In this document: positions 45,201 to 54,450 of the stretch, piece by piece
Numbering within the stretch: the stretch's first letter is position 1
Layout of the letters: the number at the start of each line of letters is the position of its first letter
NCBI GenBank assembly: GCA_041392785.1
Contig: JAWKLK010000010.1
Coordinates: 124,001 to 188,000 of the forward strand
Length of the DNA stretch: 64,000 nucleotides
From: OLB9 sp041392785
Lineage (GTDB): Bacteria > Bacteroidota > Bacteroidia > Chitinophagales > Saprospiraceae
Direction: 5' to 3'
Notes under the pieces: generated by a model
The model's input: only the letters and a program-made list of their open reading frames with translations
The model's database searches: none
Told to the model about the DNA's origin: nothing
Made by a program: the position numbers and the translations under genes

Positions 45201-45705
45201 ACTTCTTAAAATTTCTTTTTAACAATTCATCCTTTAGGGATTTTCTAGCTCTGTGTAATGAGACCTTTACAAATTCTAATGACGTTTCAAGCATATCAGC
45301 AATTTCTTTGTATGAATATCCTTCCACATCACGTAGATGAATGATCATTCTCTGCTTTTCTGGCAATGCATTCACGAGATCCATAACAAATCCAAAGCGC
45401 TCAGACGATTCCAACTTTTTATCTTGGGTCTCGTCTTGATCTCTTAGATGATGAAAATCGTCAATGTCATTCGTTTGCACTTTGCGACCTCTTACTTTAT
45501 CTATCGCAAGATTTCGAGTCACTGTCATACACCATGCTTCTTTGTTGTCAAGTGTGGAATATTGTTCTTGCCTGTTCCAAATCTTGATTAACAATTCTTG
45601 CATAATATCTTCAGCATCAAAAGTGTTACCTACAATATTTAAAGCAAACCGATATAATTTATCCTTAAATGGTAAATCGAGAATGCTTATCTTCTCTCTC
45701 TGCAT
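45193..45705 (-). CDS. RNA polymerase ECF-type sigma factor
   Basis: The 170-residue protein has sigma region 2 (YRFALNIVGNTFDAEDIMQELLIKIW, then KEAWCMTVTRNLAIDKVRGR) and region 4 (LPEKQRMIIHLRDVEGYSYKEIADML, with ETSLEFVKVSLHRARKSLKDEL as the -35-binding helix). No regions 1 or 3 are present, as expected for ECF sigma factors. It heads a minus-strand operon with the anti-sigma-like protein and three DUF4252-type proteins, which it may itself activate. Confidence 0.95.
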   Translation of the reverse strand: MQREKISILDLPFKDKLYRFALNIVGNTFDAEDIMQELLIKIWNRQEQYSTLDNKEAWCMTVTRNLAIDKVRGRKVQTNDIDDFHHLRDQDETQDKKLESSERFGFVMDLVNALPEKQRMIIHLRDVEGYSYKEIADMLETSLEFVKVSLHRARKSLKDELLKRNFKKYE

Positions 45706-45833
45706 GCTATGTACTCGACGGTATTTAATGAAAAAATGTTACAAATATGATATAATTTTTTTATTATATAGAAAATCACATAATAAAATATTAATATGCG
45801 TTATCTTTGATGATTAATTGAAAATGTACATTT

Positions 45834-47321
45834 TTGGGAGTTATTTTCAGACAAAGCGCAAAATCTACCATAATAAACCTTGCAGCAACATTTGTGGGAT
45901 TTATCAGTATGGTGTACATTTATCCCTATAATTTTGAATTTTACAGCTATTTTCAAACTTTATTCAGCAATGCATCCATTCTGCTTCCCTTTCTAGGCCT
46001 TGGTATCCATGGCACGATAATAAAATATTATCCAACTTTTTCAAGCTTAGGACTTCAGAGTAATTTTTTACCGTATTTTCTTAAAAGGACAATATATACT
46101 ACAATAATTGGATTGGGTTTAGTTGTCACTTTGTTTTATTTTGGAAAAGATGACATTTCATTAATTTTCAAAAATATCAACAATGTTATTGAATATTGGT
46201 ATGTAATTTTATCACTTGCTATTCTATTAAATCTGACCACAGTATTTTTGTATTATTCCAATGCAAAATTGCGGACCGTAATCCCAGATTTGATTTTCAC
46301 AGCTGGGATTAAATTTGCTCTTCCTATTGGGATTATTTTGTCTTATTATTTTAAAGTTCAACTGCAAACATTTGTTTTATGGATATTGATTTACTACGTC
46401 GTAGTTTTTATATCCATGGTTTTATATGCACTAAATTTAGAAAAAGTAGATTGGAGAATACCTAAATTATCTATAGAAAATACAAATGAAATTAATGGAT
46501 TTATGGGCTTTTCCATGCTGAATAGTTTAGGTTCAACCCTCGCTTTTAGAATTGATATTGCAATGATCGCAGCAATGGTTGATATCCCATCTGCAGGATT
46601 ATACACTTATATCTTAACAATCAGCAATGTCATAGATTTGCCAACAAAATCATTAAATCAAATAGCTGCTCCCGTTGTGTCCCAAAGTTGGACATCCAAA
46701 AACCACCAAAATATTGATGATATCTACACTAAGTCTGCTATCTTAGGTGGAGCAGTGAGCATGATGCTTTTTCTTTTTATCTATGCAGCTTGGCCATACA
46801 TTTTAGGACTGATCCCAACTGAAAAAATACCAAATGGATTATTGACAACGGGACTTCTATTATTACTGTTAGGGCTCGCTAGAGTAATTGACATTATCAC
46901 GGGTGTTAATTCCATTATTTTGAGTTATTCGCACCTATACAAGTATAGTTTATACTTCTTATTATTTATGGCAGGCTTAAACATATTGATGAATTATATA
47001 TTCATTCAGTGGTATGGTATCACGGGTGCAGCCTTATCTACGTTGATTTCATATACTTTTTTACAATGGTATAAAATATATTTTGTACTGAATAACTTTA
47101 AATTTAAACTCCCTGTTAGTATTTTTTACATGACTTTACTACTATTAAGTGGTTTAGTCATTGTGACAATTATTAGGCTTCCAGTTCATCCAATTATTGG
47201 TATTATTGCTAACAGTATTTTTAGTTGTGTTTATTTCGGAATTGGAACTTGGCTTTTAAATCTTCATAATTTAATCAGACCAACAGTCAGAACTTTAGTG
47301 AGTACTTTTATAAAATCGTGA
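45834..47321 (+). CDS. Oligosaccharide flippase family membrane protein (MOP/Wzx-like)
   Basis: About 495 residues with 12-14 predicted membrane helices. FRQSAKSTIINLAATFVGFI is a typical start for the family and the C-terminal half contains ITGAALSTLISYTFLQWYKIYFV. These transporters flip lipid-linked sugars across the inner membrane; no glycosyltransferase genes are adjacent. No in-frame ATG is available: the frame opens at TTG 45834. An ATG at 45824 would be in frame if the T5 run at 45831-45835 had one T fewer. A -7-like TATCTTTG lies at 45802-45809. Confidence 0.85.
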   Translation: MGVIFRQSAKSTIINLAATFVGFISMVYIYPYNFEFYSYFQTLFSNASILLPFLGLGIHGTIIKYYPTFSSLGLQSNFLPYFLKRTIYTTIIGLGLVVTLFYFGKDDISLIFKNINNVIEYWYVILSLAILLNLTTVFLYYSNAKLRTVIPDLIFTAGIKFALPIGIILSYYFKVQLQTFVLWILIYYVVVFISMVLYALNLEKVDWRIPKLSIENTNEINGFMGFSMLNSLGSTLAFRIDIAMIAAMVDIPSAGLYTYILTISNVIDLPTKSLNQIAAPVVSQSWTSKNHQNIDDIYTKSAILGGAVSMMLFLFIYAAWPYILGLIPTEKIPNGLLTTGLLLLLLGLARVIDIITGVNSIILSYSHLYKYSLYFLLFMAGLNILMNYIFIQWYGITGAALSTLISYTFLQWYKIYFVLNNFKFKLPVSIFYMTLLLLSGLVIVTIIRLPVHPIIGIIANSIFSCVYFGIGTWLLNLHNLIRPTVRTLVSTFIKS

Positions 47322-47357
47322 GATAGCACTTTACCCAAGTTAATTTTTAGAATAAAA

Positions 47358-47395
47358 AATAGGTTATAACCCATTATATAAGGTTATAACCTATT
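47358..47395 (-). terminator. Terminator of rpmH
   Basis: Perfect 14-bp inverted repeat AATAGGTTATAACC / GGTTATAACCTATT with a 10-base loop. On the minus strand it is followed by TTTTTTATT. It lies 27 bases past the rpmH stop and could also stop the convergent flippase transcript, though no T-run exists on the plus side. Confidence 0.85.
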
Positions 47396-47421
47396 GAAAA
47401 AGAATGAAGTATTTAAATATA

Positions 47422-47577
47422 CTACTTAGTATACACTTCGTCTGATACTGTCAATCTATATCTTCCTCTAGCACGTCTTTTTGCCAAAACTTTACGGCCA
47501 TTTTTTGTAGCCATTCTAGTTCTGAAACCATGCTTATTTACTCTTTTTCTGTTGGAAGGTTGATACGTACGTTTCAT
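47422..47577 (-). CDS. rpmH: 50S ribosomal protein L34
   Basis: A 51-residue, very basic protein: MKRTYQPSNRKRVNKHGFR, then RMATKNGRKVLAKRRARGR, the L34 signature, with a short extra C-terminal tail. It lies between the terminator at 47358-47395 and the -7 element at 47629-47636, so it is a one-gene unit. Neither dnaA nor rnpA is adjacent, unlike the classical rpmH locus of many bacteria. Confidence 0.97.
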   Translation of the reverse strand: MKRTYQPSNRKRVNKHGFRTRMATKNGRKVLAKRRARGRYRLTVSDEVYTK

Positions 47578-47628
47578 GAAATTCTAACTTTTCTATGCTT
47601 AAAATAAACTCTTATTCAAAAAAGATTG

Positions 47629-47636
47629 CAAAGATA
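47629..47636 (-). promoter_or_regulatory. -7 promoter element of rpmH
   Basis: On the minus strand TATCTTTG, a perfect TAnnTTTG match, about 52 bases upstream of the rpmH ATG. A clear TTTG at -33 is missing. Confidence 0.5.
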
Positions 47637-47680
47637 CTATTTTGTTTAATATTTAAAGGAAAATAGTACTCTTTTTTCTA

Positions 47681-49507
47681 TTATCCATTCATTGATATTA
47701 TAAATTCATCATTACTTGTGGTACCTGACATGTGTTTTTTAATGAAATCCATTGCTTCATCTGGCTTCATATCAGCAAGATGATTTCTCAAAATGAATAA
47801 TTTTGGTAAAATAGATTCTGGTAGTAATAATTCTTCTCTTCTGGTACTTGATCTAGTAATATCGATAGCTGGATACATGCGCTTATTAGCAAGGGATCTA
47901 TCCAACTGAAGTTCCATATTACCAGTACCTTTGAATTCTTCAAAAATGACTTCATCCATTTTTGATCCTGTATCAATCAAAGCTGTAGCCAATATAGTCA
48001 ATGATCCACCACCTTCTATATTTCTTGCAGCACCAAAGAATTTTTTAGGTTTGTGAAGGGCATTTGCTTCTACACCACCTGAAAGCACTCTACCACTTGT
48101 AGGCGCCACAGTATTATATGCTCTTGCTAATCTGGTAATTGAATCTAACAATACAACTACATCATGTCCTGATTCCACCAATCTTTTTGCTTTTTCTAAT
48201 ACAATCCCTGCAACACGAACGTGATTTTCTGCTGGCTCATCAAAGGTACTCGCTATTACCTCTGCATGCACCGATCTACGCATATCAGTCACCTCTTCTG
48301 GTCTCTCATCTATCAATAATACTATGAGATAACATTCAGGGTGATTATCAGCTATAGCATTCGCAATATCTTTGAGGAGGAACGTTTTACCGGTTTTTGG
48401 CTGAGCTACGATCAATCCCCTTTGTCCCTTTCCGATCGGTGTGAAAAGGTCTATCATCCTATTGCCATAATCCTTACCTGCAGGATGGGAGGTCAGCTTG
48501 AATTTTTCATTTGGAAATAATGGTGTCAAATAATCAAATGGCACCCTTTCCTTTAATTTTTGAGGATCTAGGCCATTTATACTATTGACTTTCAATAACG
48601 CAAAATATTTTTCTCCGTCTTTTGGAGGCCTAATGGTCCCATGTACGGTATCTCCTGTCTTCAAACCAAACAATTTGATCTGAGAAGGACTTACATATAT
48701 ATCATCAGGTGAAGATAAATAATTATAATCTGAAGATCTTAAAAATCCATATCCGTCCACCATCAATTCTAAAATACCTTCACTATCAATGACTCCATCT
48801 AGGTCAGGTGTAAATTTCGGTACATCAGGCTTTGCTTCAACAATCGGCGGTCGTTGGAAATTTCTTACATCTTGATTCGGCCTATTCTGTACTTCATTTC
48901 TCACTGCATTGCGTTCTGTCATCGGCACGTCATTTGCAGGCGTCGCTACTGCTTTATCTTCAGTTTCACTAATAGGTGATTCCGCAATCGGTGCCACTTT
49001 TGGGGTGTATTCTATTTTCTGAGGTTGGCGTTGTACTCTTGGTCTGTCTTTTCTCAGATTTTGAGAATCAATTTCATTTTCATCTGGCAATTGATTATCA
49101 GGTTTTTCCTCTCTTACTGGTTTACTATCCACAGCCACTATCTCTGGAGTTGGTTCATCCAACTCTTTCTTTGCAGGCCTCCCTCTCCTTTTAGTTTTGG
49201 GTTCAATAGCTTCTTTTACTGGTGAAACTGGTACCGATTCTGAACTTTCATCTTTTCCGACTTCCACAGCTTCTTGTGTACGTACACGTGGGTTTTGTGG
49301 AGTAGCCTTTTCAAATCTAGCAGGCATCTCAGATCTTGGTGCCTTTATAACTTCATTCGAGTTTTTTGCAACTATGGCCTGCTGATCCAAAATCTTGTAA
49401 ATGAGTTCTTGCTTGCTATATTTTTTAACGTTTTGAAGACCTAATTTTTCTGCTAATGCTTTAAGGTCAGGCACTAACATATCATTTAACTGTAAAATAT
49501 CGTACAT
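47681..49507 (-). CDS. rho: Transcription termination factor Rho
   Basis: Rho is the hexameric RNA helicase that ends transcription. The 608-residue protein has a Rho-N helical domain (residues 1-45), a charged, low-complexity insertion (about 50-230, rich in Pro/Glu/Arg) and the cold-shock RNA-binding domain (GYGFLRSSDYNYL). The RecA core has the Walker A site in LIVAQPKTGKTFLLKDI, the Walker B site near VVLLDSITRLARAYN and the Q/R-loops in GGGSLTILATALIDTGSKMDEVIFEE. The insertion makes it nearly 200 residues longer than E. coli Rho; long insertions are usual in Bacteroidota. Confidence 0.97.
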   Translation of the reverse strand: MYDILQLNDMLVPDLKALAEKLGLQNVKKYSKQELIYKILDQQAIVAKNSNEVIKAPRSEMPARFEKATPQNPRVRTQEAVEVGKDESSESVPVSPVKEAIEPKTKRRGRPAKKELDEPTPEIVAVDSKPVREEKPDNQLPDENEIDSQNLRKDRPRVQRQPQKIEYTPKVAPIAESPISETEDKAVATPANDVPMTERNAVRNEVQNRPNQDVRNFQRPPIVEAKPDVPKFTPDLDGVIDSEGILELMVDGYGFLRSSDYNYLSSPDDIYVSPSQIKLFGLKTGDTVHGTIRPPKDGEKYFALLKVNSINGLDPQKLKERVPFDYLTPLFPNEKFKLTSHPAGKDYGNRMIDLFTPIGKGQRGLIVAQPKTGKTFLLKDIANAIADNHPECYLIVLLIDERPEEVTDMRRSVHAEVIASTFDEPAENHVRVAGIVLEKAKRLVESGHDVVVLLDSITRLARAYNTVAPTSGRVLSGGVEANALHKPKKFFGAARNIEGGGSLTILATALIDTGSKMDEVIFEEFKGTGNMELQLDRSLANKRMYPAIDITRSSTRREELLLPESILPKLFILRNHLADMKPDEAMDFIKKHMSGTTSNDEFIISMNG

Positions 49508-49796
49508 CGTAGAAAATTATCAATTTAAAGTGGAAAATAGATTATTGATTTAAATAAAAAGGATCAAATCATTTTACGACGTATGTACAAAAAACATATA
49601 TGTACAAAAAATCTAAATTGTCAGAACCTTTACAAAGAAAAATTATAATTTTGATAGAATATCCTGTCGGACGACAGTCAATTTGAAAATTAAAGCACAA
49701 ATTTAAGATATTCTTTGTAATTCAAATCATTATCTTTGCGAAAAATTTTAAAATTTTATTTACAATTCTTATCAAATACCATATAAATTGTTTTAA
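49508..49796. other. Divergent rho-serS intergenic region
   Basis: 289 bases with no gene. It contains two close copies of TATGTACAAAAAA (49578-49611), a small CTGTCG/CGACAG hairpin near 49664-49677, and a TATCTTTG at 49731-49738 that suits serS. No clear rho promoter or attenuator was found. Confidence 0.5.
49731..49738 (+). promoter_or_regulatory. -7 promoter element of serS
   Basis: TATCTTTG, a perfect TAnnTTTG, 58 bases before the ATG of serS. The nearest TTTG (49714-49717) is only 13 bases upstream of the box, shorter than the usual spacing. Confidence 0.45.
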
Positions 49797-51077
49797 ATGA
49801 TAGAGTTACGATTATTTAGAGAAGAGAAAGAAAGAGTGATAGCAGGGATGAAAAAAAAGAAAGTAGCTCCTGAAATGCTTGTTTTAGTCGATCAAATTAT
49901 TGAAAAAGATGATGACAGAAAAAAAACACAGACTGAATTGGATGGCCTGTTGGCAGATTCAAAAAAGATTGCCAATGAAGTAGGGTCATATATGAAGGCA
50001 GGGAATTCTGTTGCTGCAAATGAAGCAAAATCTCAAGTGGCTGATCTTAAAATTAAAATTTCTGATGGTCAAAACAAGCTTAATCAAATTATACTTGAAT
50101 TAGAAGAATTAATTATTCAACTTCCCAATATTCCACATATATCTGTGCCAGAAGGAAGCCATGCAAATGATAATGAAGTTTTCAAAGAATCATTGCAAAA
50201 CATGCCTAACTTGGACAAATCAGCAAAACCACATTGGGAATTGGCTGAGCAATACGATCTTATAAGTTTTAAGGATGGTGTTCTTTTGACCGGTTCAGGT
50301 TTTCCTGTGTATAAAGGGAAAGGTGCGAGATTAGAAAGAGCTTTGATTAATTTTTTTCTAGATGAGGCTACAAAAGCTGGTTATCTTGAAGTGCAACCAC
50401 CATTATTGGTAAATGCAGAAACAGCAAGAGCGACAGGTCAGTTACCAGATAAAGAAGGTCAAATGTACCATTGTCAGATTGACAATTTTTACTTAATTCC
50501 GACAGCCGAGGTGCCATTAACCAATTTATACCGAGATAAAATTCTTAACATAAAAGATTTTCCTATACAATTGACAGGTTATACACCATGTTTTCGTAGA
50601 GAAGCTGGATCCTATGGTTCCGATGTAAAAGGGTTGAATAGATTGCATCAATTTGATAAAATTGAAATAGTGCGAATAGAGCATCCGGATAGATCATATG
50701 ATGCATTGATGGATATGCTTATACATGTAGAAAGTTTATTAACTAAACTTGAACTTCCATTTAGGATCTTGCGTTTATGTGGAGGTGATATGAGTTTTGG
50801 TTCAGCATTGACATTTGATTTTGAGACCTATTCTGCTGCTCAAGGAAGATGGTTGGAAGTGAGTTCTGTTTCAAACTTTGAAACATTTCAATCTAATCGT
50901 ATGAAATTGAGATTTAAGGATGAAGATGGCAAATCAAGGTTAGCACACACCCTAAATGGTAGTGCACTTGCTTTGGCAAGAATCGTGGCAACGCTTCTTG
51001 AAAATCATCAAACAGAAGATGGTATTAAGATTCCAGCTGCTTTAAGACCATATACAGGATTTGATATTATTAATTAA
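49797..51077 (+). CDS. serS: Seryl-tRNA synthetase
   Basis: Charges tRNA-Ser with serine. Full-length at 426 residues: an N-terminal antiparallel coiled-coil arm (about 30-105) that grips the long variable arm of tRNA-Ser, then a class II catalytic core. Motif 2 is TPCFRREAGSYG with the ATP-binding Arg; motif 3 is NGSALALARIVATLLENHQ. The serine-binding TAEVPLTNLYRD is also present. The zinc peptidase gene follows 20 bases later. Confidence 0.97.
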   Translation: MIELRLFREEKERVIAGMKKKKVAPEMLVLVDQIIEKDDDRKKTQTELDGLLADSKKIANEVGSYMKAGNSVAANEAKSQVADLKIKISDGQNKLNQIILELEELIIQLPNIPHISVPEGSHANDNEVFKESLQNMPNLDKSAKPHWELAEQYDLISFKDGVLLTGSGFPVYKGKGARLERALINFFLDEATKAGYLEVQPPLLVNAETARATGQLPDKEGQMYHCQIDNFYLIPTAEVPLTNLYRDKILNIKDFPIQLTGYTPCFRREAGSYGSDVKGLNRLHQFDKIEIVRIEHPDRSYDALMDMLIHVESLLTKLELPFRILRLCGGDMSFGSALTFDFETYSAAQGRWLEVSSVSNFETFQSNRMKLRFKDEDGKSRLAHTLNGSALALARIVATLLENHQTEDGIKIPAALRPYTGFDIIN

Positions 51078-51097
51078 TTACTTCTTTAAATTAAAAA

Positions 51098-51793
51098 ATG
51101 GGTATAGGATATTTTGTAATCATTGGGTTGTTTGCCCTCTTAGGAATGGTAGTCAGTGGACGGCTAAAATCAAAATTTGCACATTACAGTAAAATTCCTA
51201 CAGCGCGAGGGTTGTCAGGAAAAGATGTTGCGGTGCAAATGTTAAATCATTATGGCATAAATGATGTCAGGGTAGTTGAAGGTCAAGGATTTCTTTCGGA
51301 CCACTATAATCCAGCTACGAAAACTGTGGCGTTATCTCCTGATGTATTCAATGGAAGATCCATCGCTTCAGCAGCCGTAGCAGCGCATGAATGTGGACAT
51401 GCTGTCCAACATGCAACAGCTTATAGTATGTTACAAATGCGATCTAGGTTGGTTCCAATAGTCCAATTCAGTTCAAACATACAACAATTTTTATTTATGG
51501 CACTTATGGTAGGTGTCGGTGCAAATATGGGAGGAAATGTATTAGCAATGGTACTTATTGCTACATTTGGCATCACAGCTTTGTTTAGTTTAGTGACGCT
51601 TCCTGTGGAATTTGACGCTTCAAATCGAGCACTGGCTTGGTTAGATGATTCAGGAATTATGGCTGGTGTAGAGCACGATGGCGCGAAAGATGCCTTGTGG
51701 TGGGCTGCAATGACTTATGTGGTCCAAGCTTTAAGTGCCTTGGTTATGTTTTTATACTTTTTACTTAGATTTCTTGGATCAAGTAACGACTAA
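51098..51793 (+). CDS. Zinc metallopeptidase, YugP family
   Basis: A 231-residue membrane protein with an N-terminal helix (residues 2-18), the zinc site AAVAAHECGHAVQHATAY (HExxH) and two or three C-terminal membrane helices (FLFMALMVGVGANMGGNVLA; YVVQALSALVMFLYFLLRFL). TLPVEFDASNRALAWL is typical of the YugP/DUF2268-like neutral zinc peptidases. Substrate unknown. It is 20 bases downstream of serS and followed by a terminator. Confidence 0.9.
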   Translation: MGIGYFVIIGLFALLGMVVSGRLKSKFAHYSKIPTARGLSGKDVAVQMLNHYGINDVRVVEGQGFLSDHYNPATKTVALSPDVFNGRSIASAAVAAHECGHAVQHATAYSMLQMRSRLVPIVQFSSNIQQFLFMALMVGVGANMGGNVLAMVLIATFGITALFSLVTLPVEFDASNRALAWLDDSGIMAGVEHDGAKDALWWAAMTYVVQALSALVMFLYFLLRFLGSSND

Positions 51794-51808
51794 AAATAAA
51801 AAATTGAT

Positions 51809-51848
51809 AGATATTAAGTCGTTTGATTTGACGACTTAATATCTTTTT
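51809..51848 (+). terminator. Terminator after the YugP-like peptidase gene
   Basis: Perfect 14-bp inverted repeat AGATATTAAGTCGT / ACGACTTAATATCT with an 8-base loop and a following TTTTT. It ends the serS-peptidase unit. Confidence 0.9.
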
Positions 51849-51878
51849 ATTAATTTTGGGACTTAAATTTCATTAATT

Positions 51879-52442
51879 ATGTTAGCAGAAATTGACGAGC
51901 ATGTCCTGCAGGTGTATGAGCATTTTGACAAAGCGTTAGAACACCTAGATTTTGAACTTAATAAAATTAGGGCGGGAAAAGCATCTCCTGCCATGCTGAA
52001 TGGTCTTATGGTGGATTATTATGGAGCTCCCACCCCTCTATCTCAGGTCGCCAATATTAGTACTACTGATGCTCGTACAATTGCAATACAACCATGGGAA
52101 AAGAAGATGCTTGGCGCAATAGAAAAGTGTATTTTTGAAGCCAATTTAGGAATTACACCTATGAATGATGGTGATGTTGTGCGATTGTCTATTCCTCCAA
52201 TGAGCGAAGAAAGACGTGTACTCCTTGCTAAACAAGCCAAAGCAGCTGGTGAAGAATCAAAAGTGGCTATTAGAGCCCATCGTCATAAAATTATAGATTT
52301 TATAAAAAAGAAAGTAAAAGATGGATTTCCAGAAGATTCTGGAAAACGCAAAGAAGATGAAATTCAGAAGAAAGTAGATAGCTACATGACCAAAATAGAT
52401 CAAATAGTCGATAATAAGGAGAAAGACATTATGACACTATAG
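51879..52442 (+). CDS. frr: Ribosome recycling factor
   Basis: Frr, with EF-G, splits the post-termination ribosome. The 187-residue protein shows the signature LNKIRAGKASPAMLNGLMVDYYG, then LSQVANISTTDARTIAIQPWE, and in the end helix FPEDSGKRKEDEIQKKVDSY. pyrH, its usual neighbour, is not adjacent. The next gene starts within or just after the stop codon. Confidence 0.97.
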   Translation: MLAEIDEHVLQVYEHFDKALEHLDFELNKIRAGKASPAMLNGLMVDYYGAPTPLSQVANISTTDARTIAIQPWEKKMLGAIEKCIFEANLGITPMNDGDVVRLSIPPMSEERRVLLAKQAKAAGEESKVAIRAHRHKIIDFIKKKVKDGFPEDSGKRKEDEIQKKVDSYMTKIDQIVDNKEKDIMTL

Positions 52443-52450
52443 TGAAGCAT

Positions 52451-53455
52451 ATGAGTAAATTTAAACCGTACTTTTATATTTTTATTGGAATCTTTGCTTT
52501 TTGGCTTATTTTGACATTAATGATAAGCCCACAATTTGAAACGAAATTGGATCACAAATTTCAAGTACAAAAGCCGTTTGTCTACAATATTTTAAATGAT
52601 TTGAATTTAAAAAGAAGGATATCCTATTTAAAAGAAGATGAATCCTTTAAGTTGACATGTAAAAAAGTACCGAAAGGTCAAAATGCACAATGTTCCTACA
52701 AATCAGAAAAATTTGGAGATGGTAATTTTGATATCCCAAAAAGCAATAATGATACTATCTTAATTTTGCAAAATCCTGAAAAAGGCTACGCAACAGAAAT
52801 ACAGTACATCTTTGTAAAATCTGATAGTTTGAGTACTGATATTGAAGCTACTATTCAGGGCAGAACATCAAAACTCAGTTCATTATTCAAGTGGTTTAAG
52901 TCTAGAACCTTAAAATCGCAACTCGAAAAAGAATTAGCTAATGTTAAAGAAATCACCGACGAAAGGTCTGGTCTAAAACTTTACAATGGATTCTATATCA
53001 AGGAGCAAGCACCAAATACAAGATACTTTTTATACAATTCGGGAAGCGTAAAAGGTGAAGAAATTCAACAGTTTTATACCCAAACTTTGGCAACACTATA
53101 TCAAAATGTGATCAATAGTGGAGTTGCCCCTTCCGGTCCAGCGTGTAAATTGTACTTTTCTTGGTTTAATGATACTAATTTGACAGAAGTTGGAGCAGCA
53201 GTACCGACAATTGCGGAAAATAATATTGCTGCTGCAAAAACATTGACCATTCCTTCTCGTCGTTCAGTAATAGTGGAATATGTGGGAGATCAGAGAGGGC
53301 TAGGTTTTGTCCATACAGCCATTGATGATTATTTAGCAGATCATAATCTTGCCATTGTTCCTCCCGTCATAGAAGAATATGTTTCTGACCCTTCCACAAA
53401 TCCGGCTTTAAGTACCTGGAAAACAAATATTATATATTATGTCAAGCCAAAATAG
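52451..53455 (+). CDS. Membrane-anchored SRPBCC/GyrI-like ligand-binding protein
   Basis: About 334 residues: one N-terminal membrane helix (YIFIGIFAFWLILTLMI), a START/SRPBCC-like segment (HKFQVQKPFVYNILNDLNL) and a C-terminal GyrI-like effector-binding module (SGVAPSGPACKLYFSWFND; RSVIVEYVGDQRGLGFVHTAIDDYLADHN). Such modules bind small hydrophobic or cationic molecules, but no DNA-binding domain is attached. I use the ATG at 52451; a GTG at 52442 overlaps the frr stop (TAGTG) and would add three codons. Function not established. Confidence 0.6.
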   Translation: MSKFKPYFYIFIGIFAFWLILTLMISPQFETKLDHKFQVQKPFVYNILNDLNLKRRISYLKEDESFKLTCKKVPKGQNAQCSYKSEKFGDGNFDIPKSNNDTILILQNPEKGYATEIQYIFVKSDSLSTDIEATIQGRTSKLSSLFKWFKSRTLKSQLEKELANVKEITDERSGLKLYNGFYIKEQAPNTRYFLYNSGSVKGEEIQQFYTQTLATLYQNVINSGVAPSGPACKLYFSWFNDTNLTEVGAAVPTIAENNIAAAKTLTIPSRRSVIVEYVGDQRGLGFVHTAIDDYLADHNLAIVPPVIEEYVSDPSTNPALSTWKTNIIYYVKPK

Positions 53456-53460
53456 TTTTT

Positions 53461-54450
53461 GTGGCTGATGTTGATGCACTGCATGAATGGAAAGTTGAGG
53501 CAAATCGTCTAGGAAAAGCAAAGATTCCTTTCTTATTTTTATTGGATTTCGAGCTAAAAAAACCATGGATTTGCGCCTTATCAAAACTACCAGAAGACGT
53601 GCTTTTTAAATTAGGTCATAAGAAAAATTACAAATTAACCTCAAAGAAAAGTAAACCGCTTCATTTCACAATATCTCCAATAGAGTATCAAGAGTATAAG
53701 GATAAATTTGATTTCGCATTGAATGAGATTTTATATGGTAATTCTTTCTTATTAAACTTAACAATTAAAACAGAAATTTTTACAAATTACTCCTTGAAAG
53801 AACTATTTTATGCTGCCCATGCAAAATACAAACTCTATTTTGACAATCAATTTTGTGTATTTTCACCAGAAACATTTATAAAAATTGAAAACAATCAAAT
53901 AAAAACCTACCCAATGAAGGGAACAATTGACGCCCGAATCCCGGATGCCAAAAAGCAAATCCTAGAAGATAAAAAAGAAACCGCAGAACATGCAACCATT
54001 GTCGACTTACTCAGAAATGACCTTAGTCAAATAGCAAACGATGTAAAAGTAAATAGGTATCGATTTACACAACAAATCAATACTATCCACAATTCAATAC
54101 TACAAGTAAGCTCTGAAATTATTGGTAATTTGAATTCAAATTTCAACTCCCAAATTGCTGATATCCTAATAAAACTTGTGCCTGCTGGGAGTGTAAGTGG
54201 AGCACCAAAATTAAAAACATTAGATATAATACAAGCGGCCGAGCAAGAACCAAGAGGATATTATACTGGAATTTTCGGAATATTTGATGGTAAAAATCTT
54301 GATTCTGGAGTGATGATACGATACGTTGAGAATCAAAATAACAGATTTTTTTATAGAAGTGGAGGTGGCATTACGTATAGAAGTGAGTCACTGAAAGAAT
54401 TTCAAGAATGTTTGGACAAAGTGTATGTGCCGGTTAATAGAAAGTATTAA
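53461..54450 (+). CDS. pabB: Aminodeoxychorismate synthase component I (PabB-like)
   Basis: The enzyme converts chorismate and ammonia to 4-amino-4-deoxychorismate for folate. Only the chorismate-binding core is present (329 residues; classical PabB is about 450), normal for Bacteroidota. Seen: the conserved YPMKGTIDAR, TIVDLLRNDLSQIA, LVPAGSVSGAPKLKTLDII and EPRGYYTGIFG. The annotated start is GTG; if the T5 run at 53456-53460 had one T fewer, an ATG at 53439 would give MSSQNSFVADVDALHEW. The end overlaps the next gene by 26 bases. Confidence 0.88.
   Translation: MADVDALHEWKVEANRLGKAKIPFLFLLDFELKKPWICALSKLPEDVLFKLGHKKNYKLTSKKSKPLHFTISPIEYQEYKDKFDFALNEILYGNSFLLNLTIKTEIFTNYSLKELFYAAHAKYKLYFDNQFCVFSPETFIKIENNQIKTYPMKGTIDARIPDAKKQILEDKKETAEHATIVDLLRNDLSQIANDVKVNRYRFTQQINTIHNSILQVSSEIIGNLNSNFNSQIADILIKLVPAGSVSGAPKLKTLDIIQAAEQEPRGYYTGIFGIFDGKNLDSGVMIRYVENQNNRFFYRSGGGITYRSESLKEFQECLDKVYVPVNRKY

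Noticed and set aside
49578..49611. Two copies of TATGTACAAAAAA in the rho-serS spacer as regulator sites
   Set aside because: Short, low-complexity and A-rich; could arise by chance, no support from position relative to a promoter.
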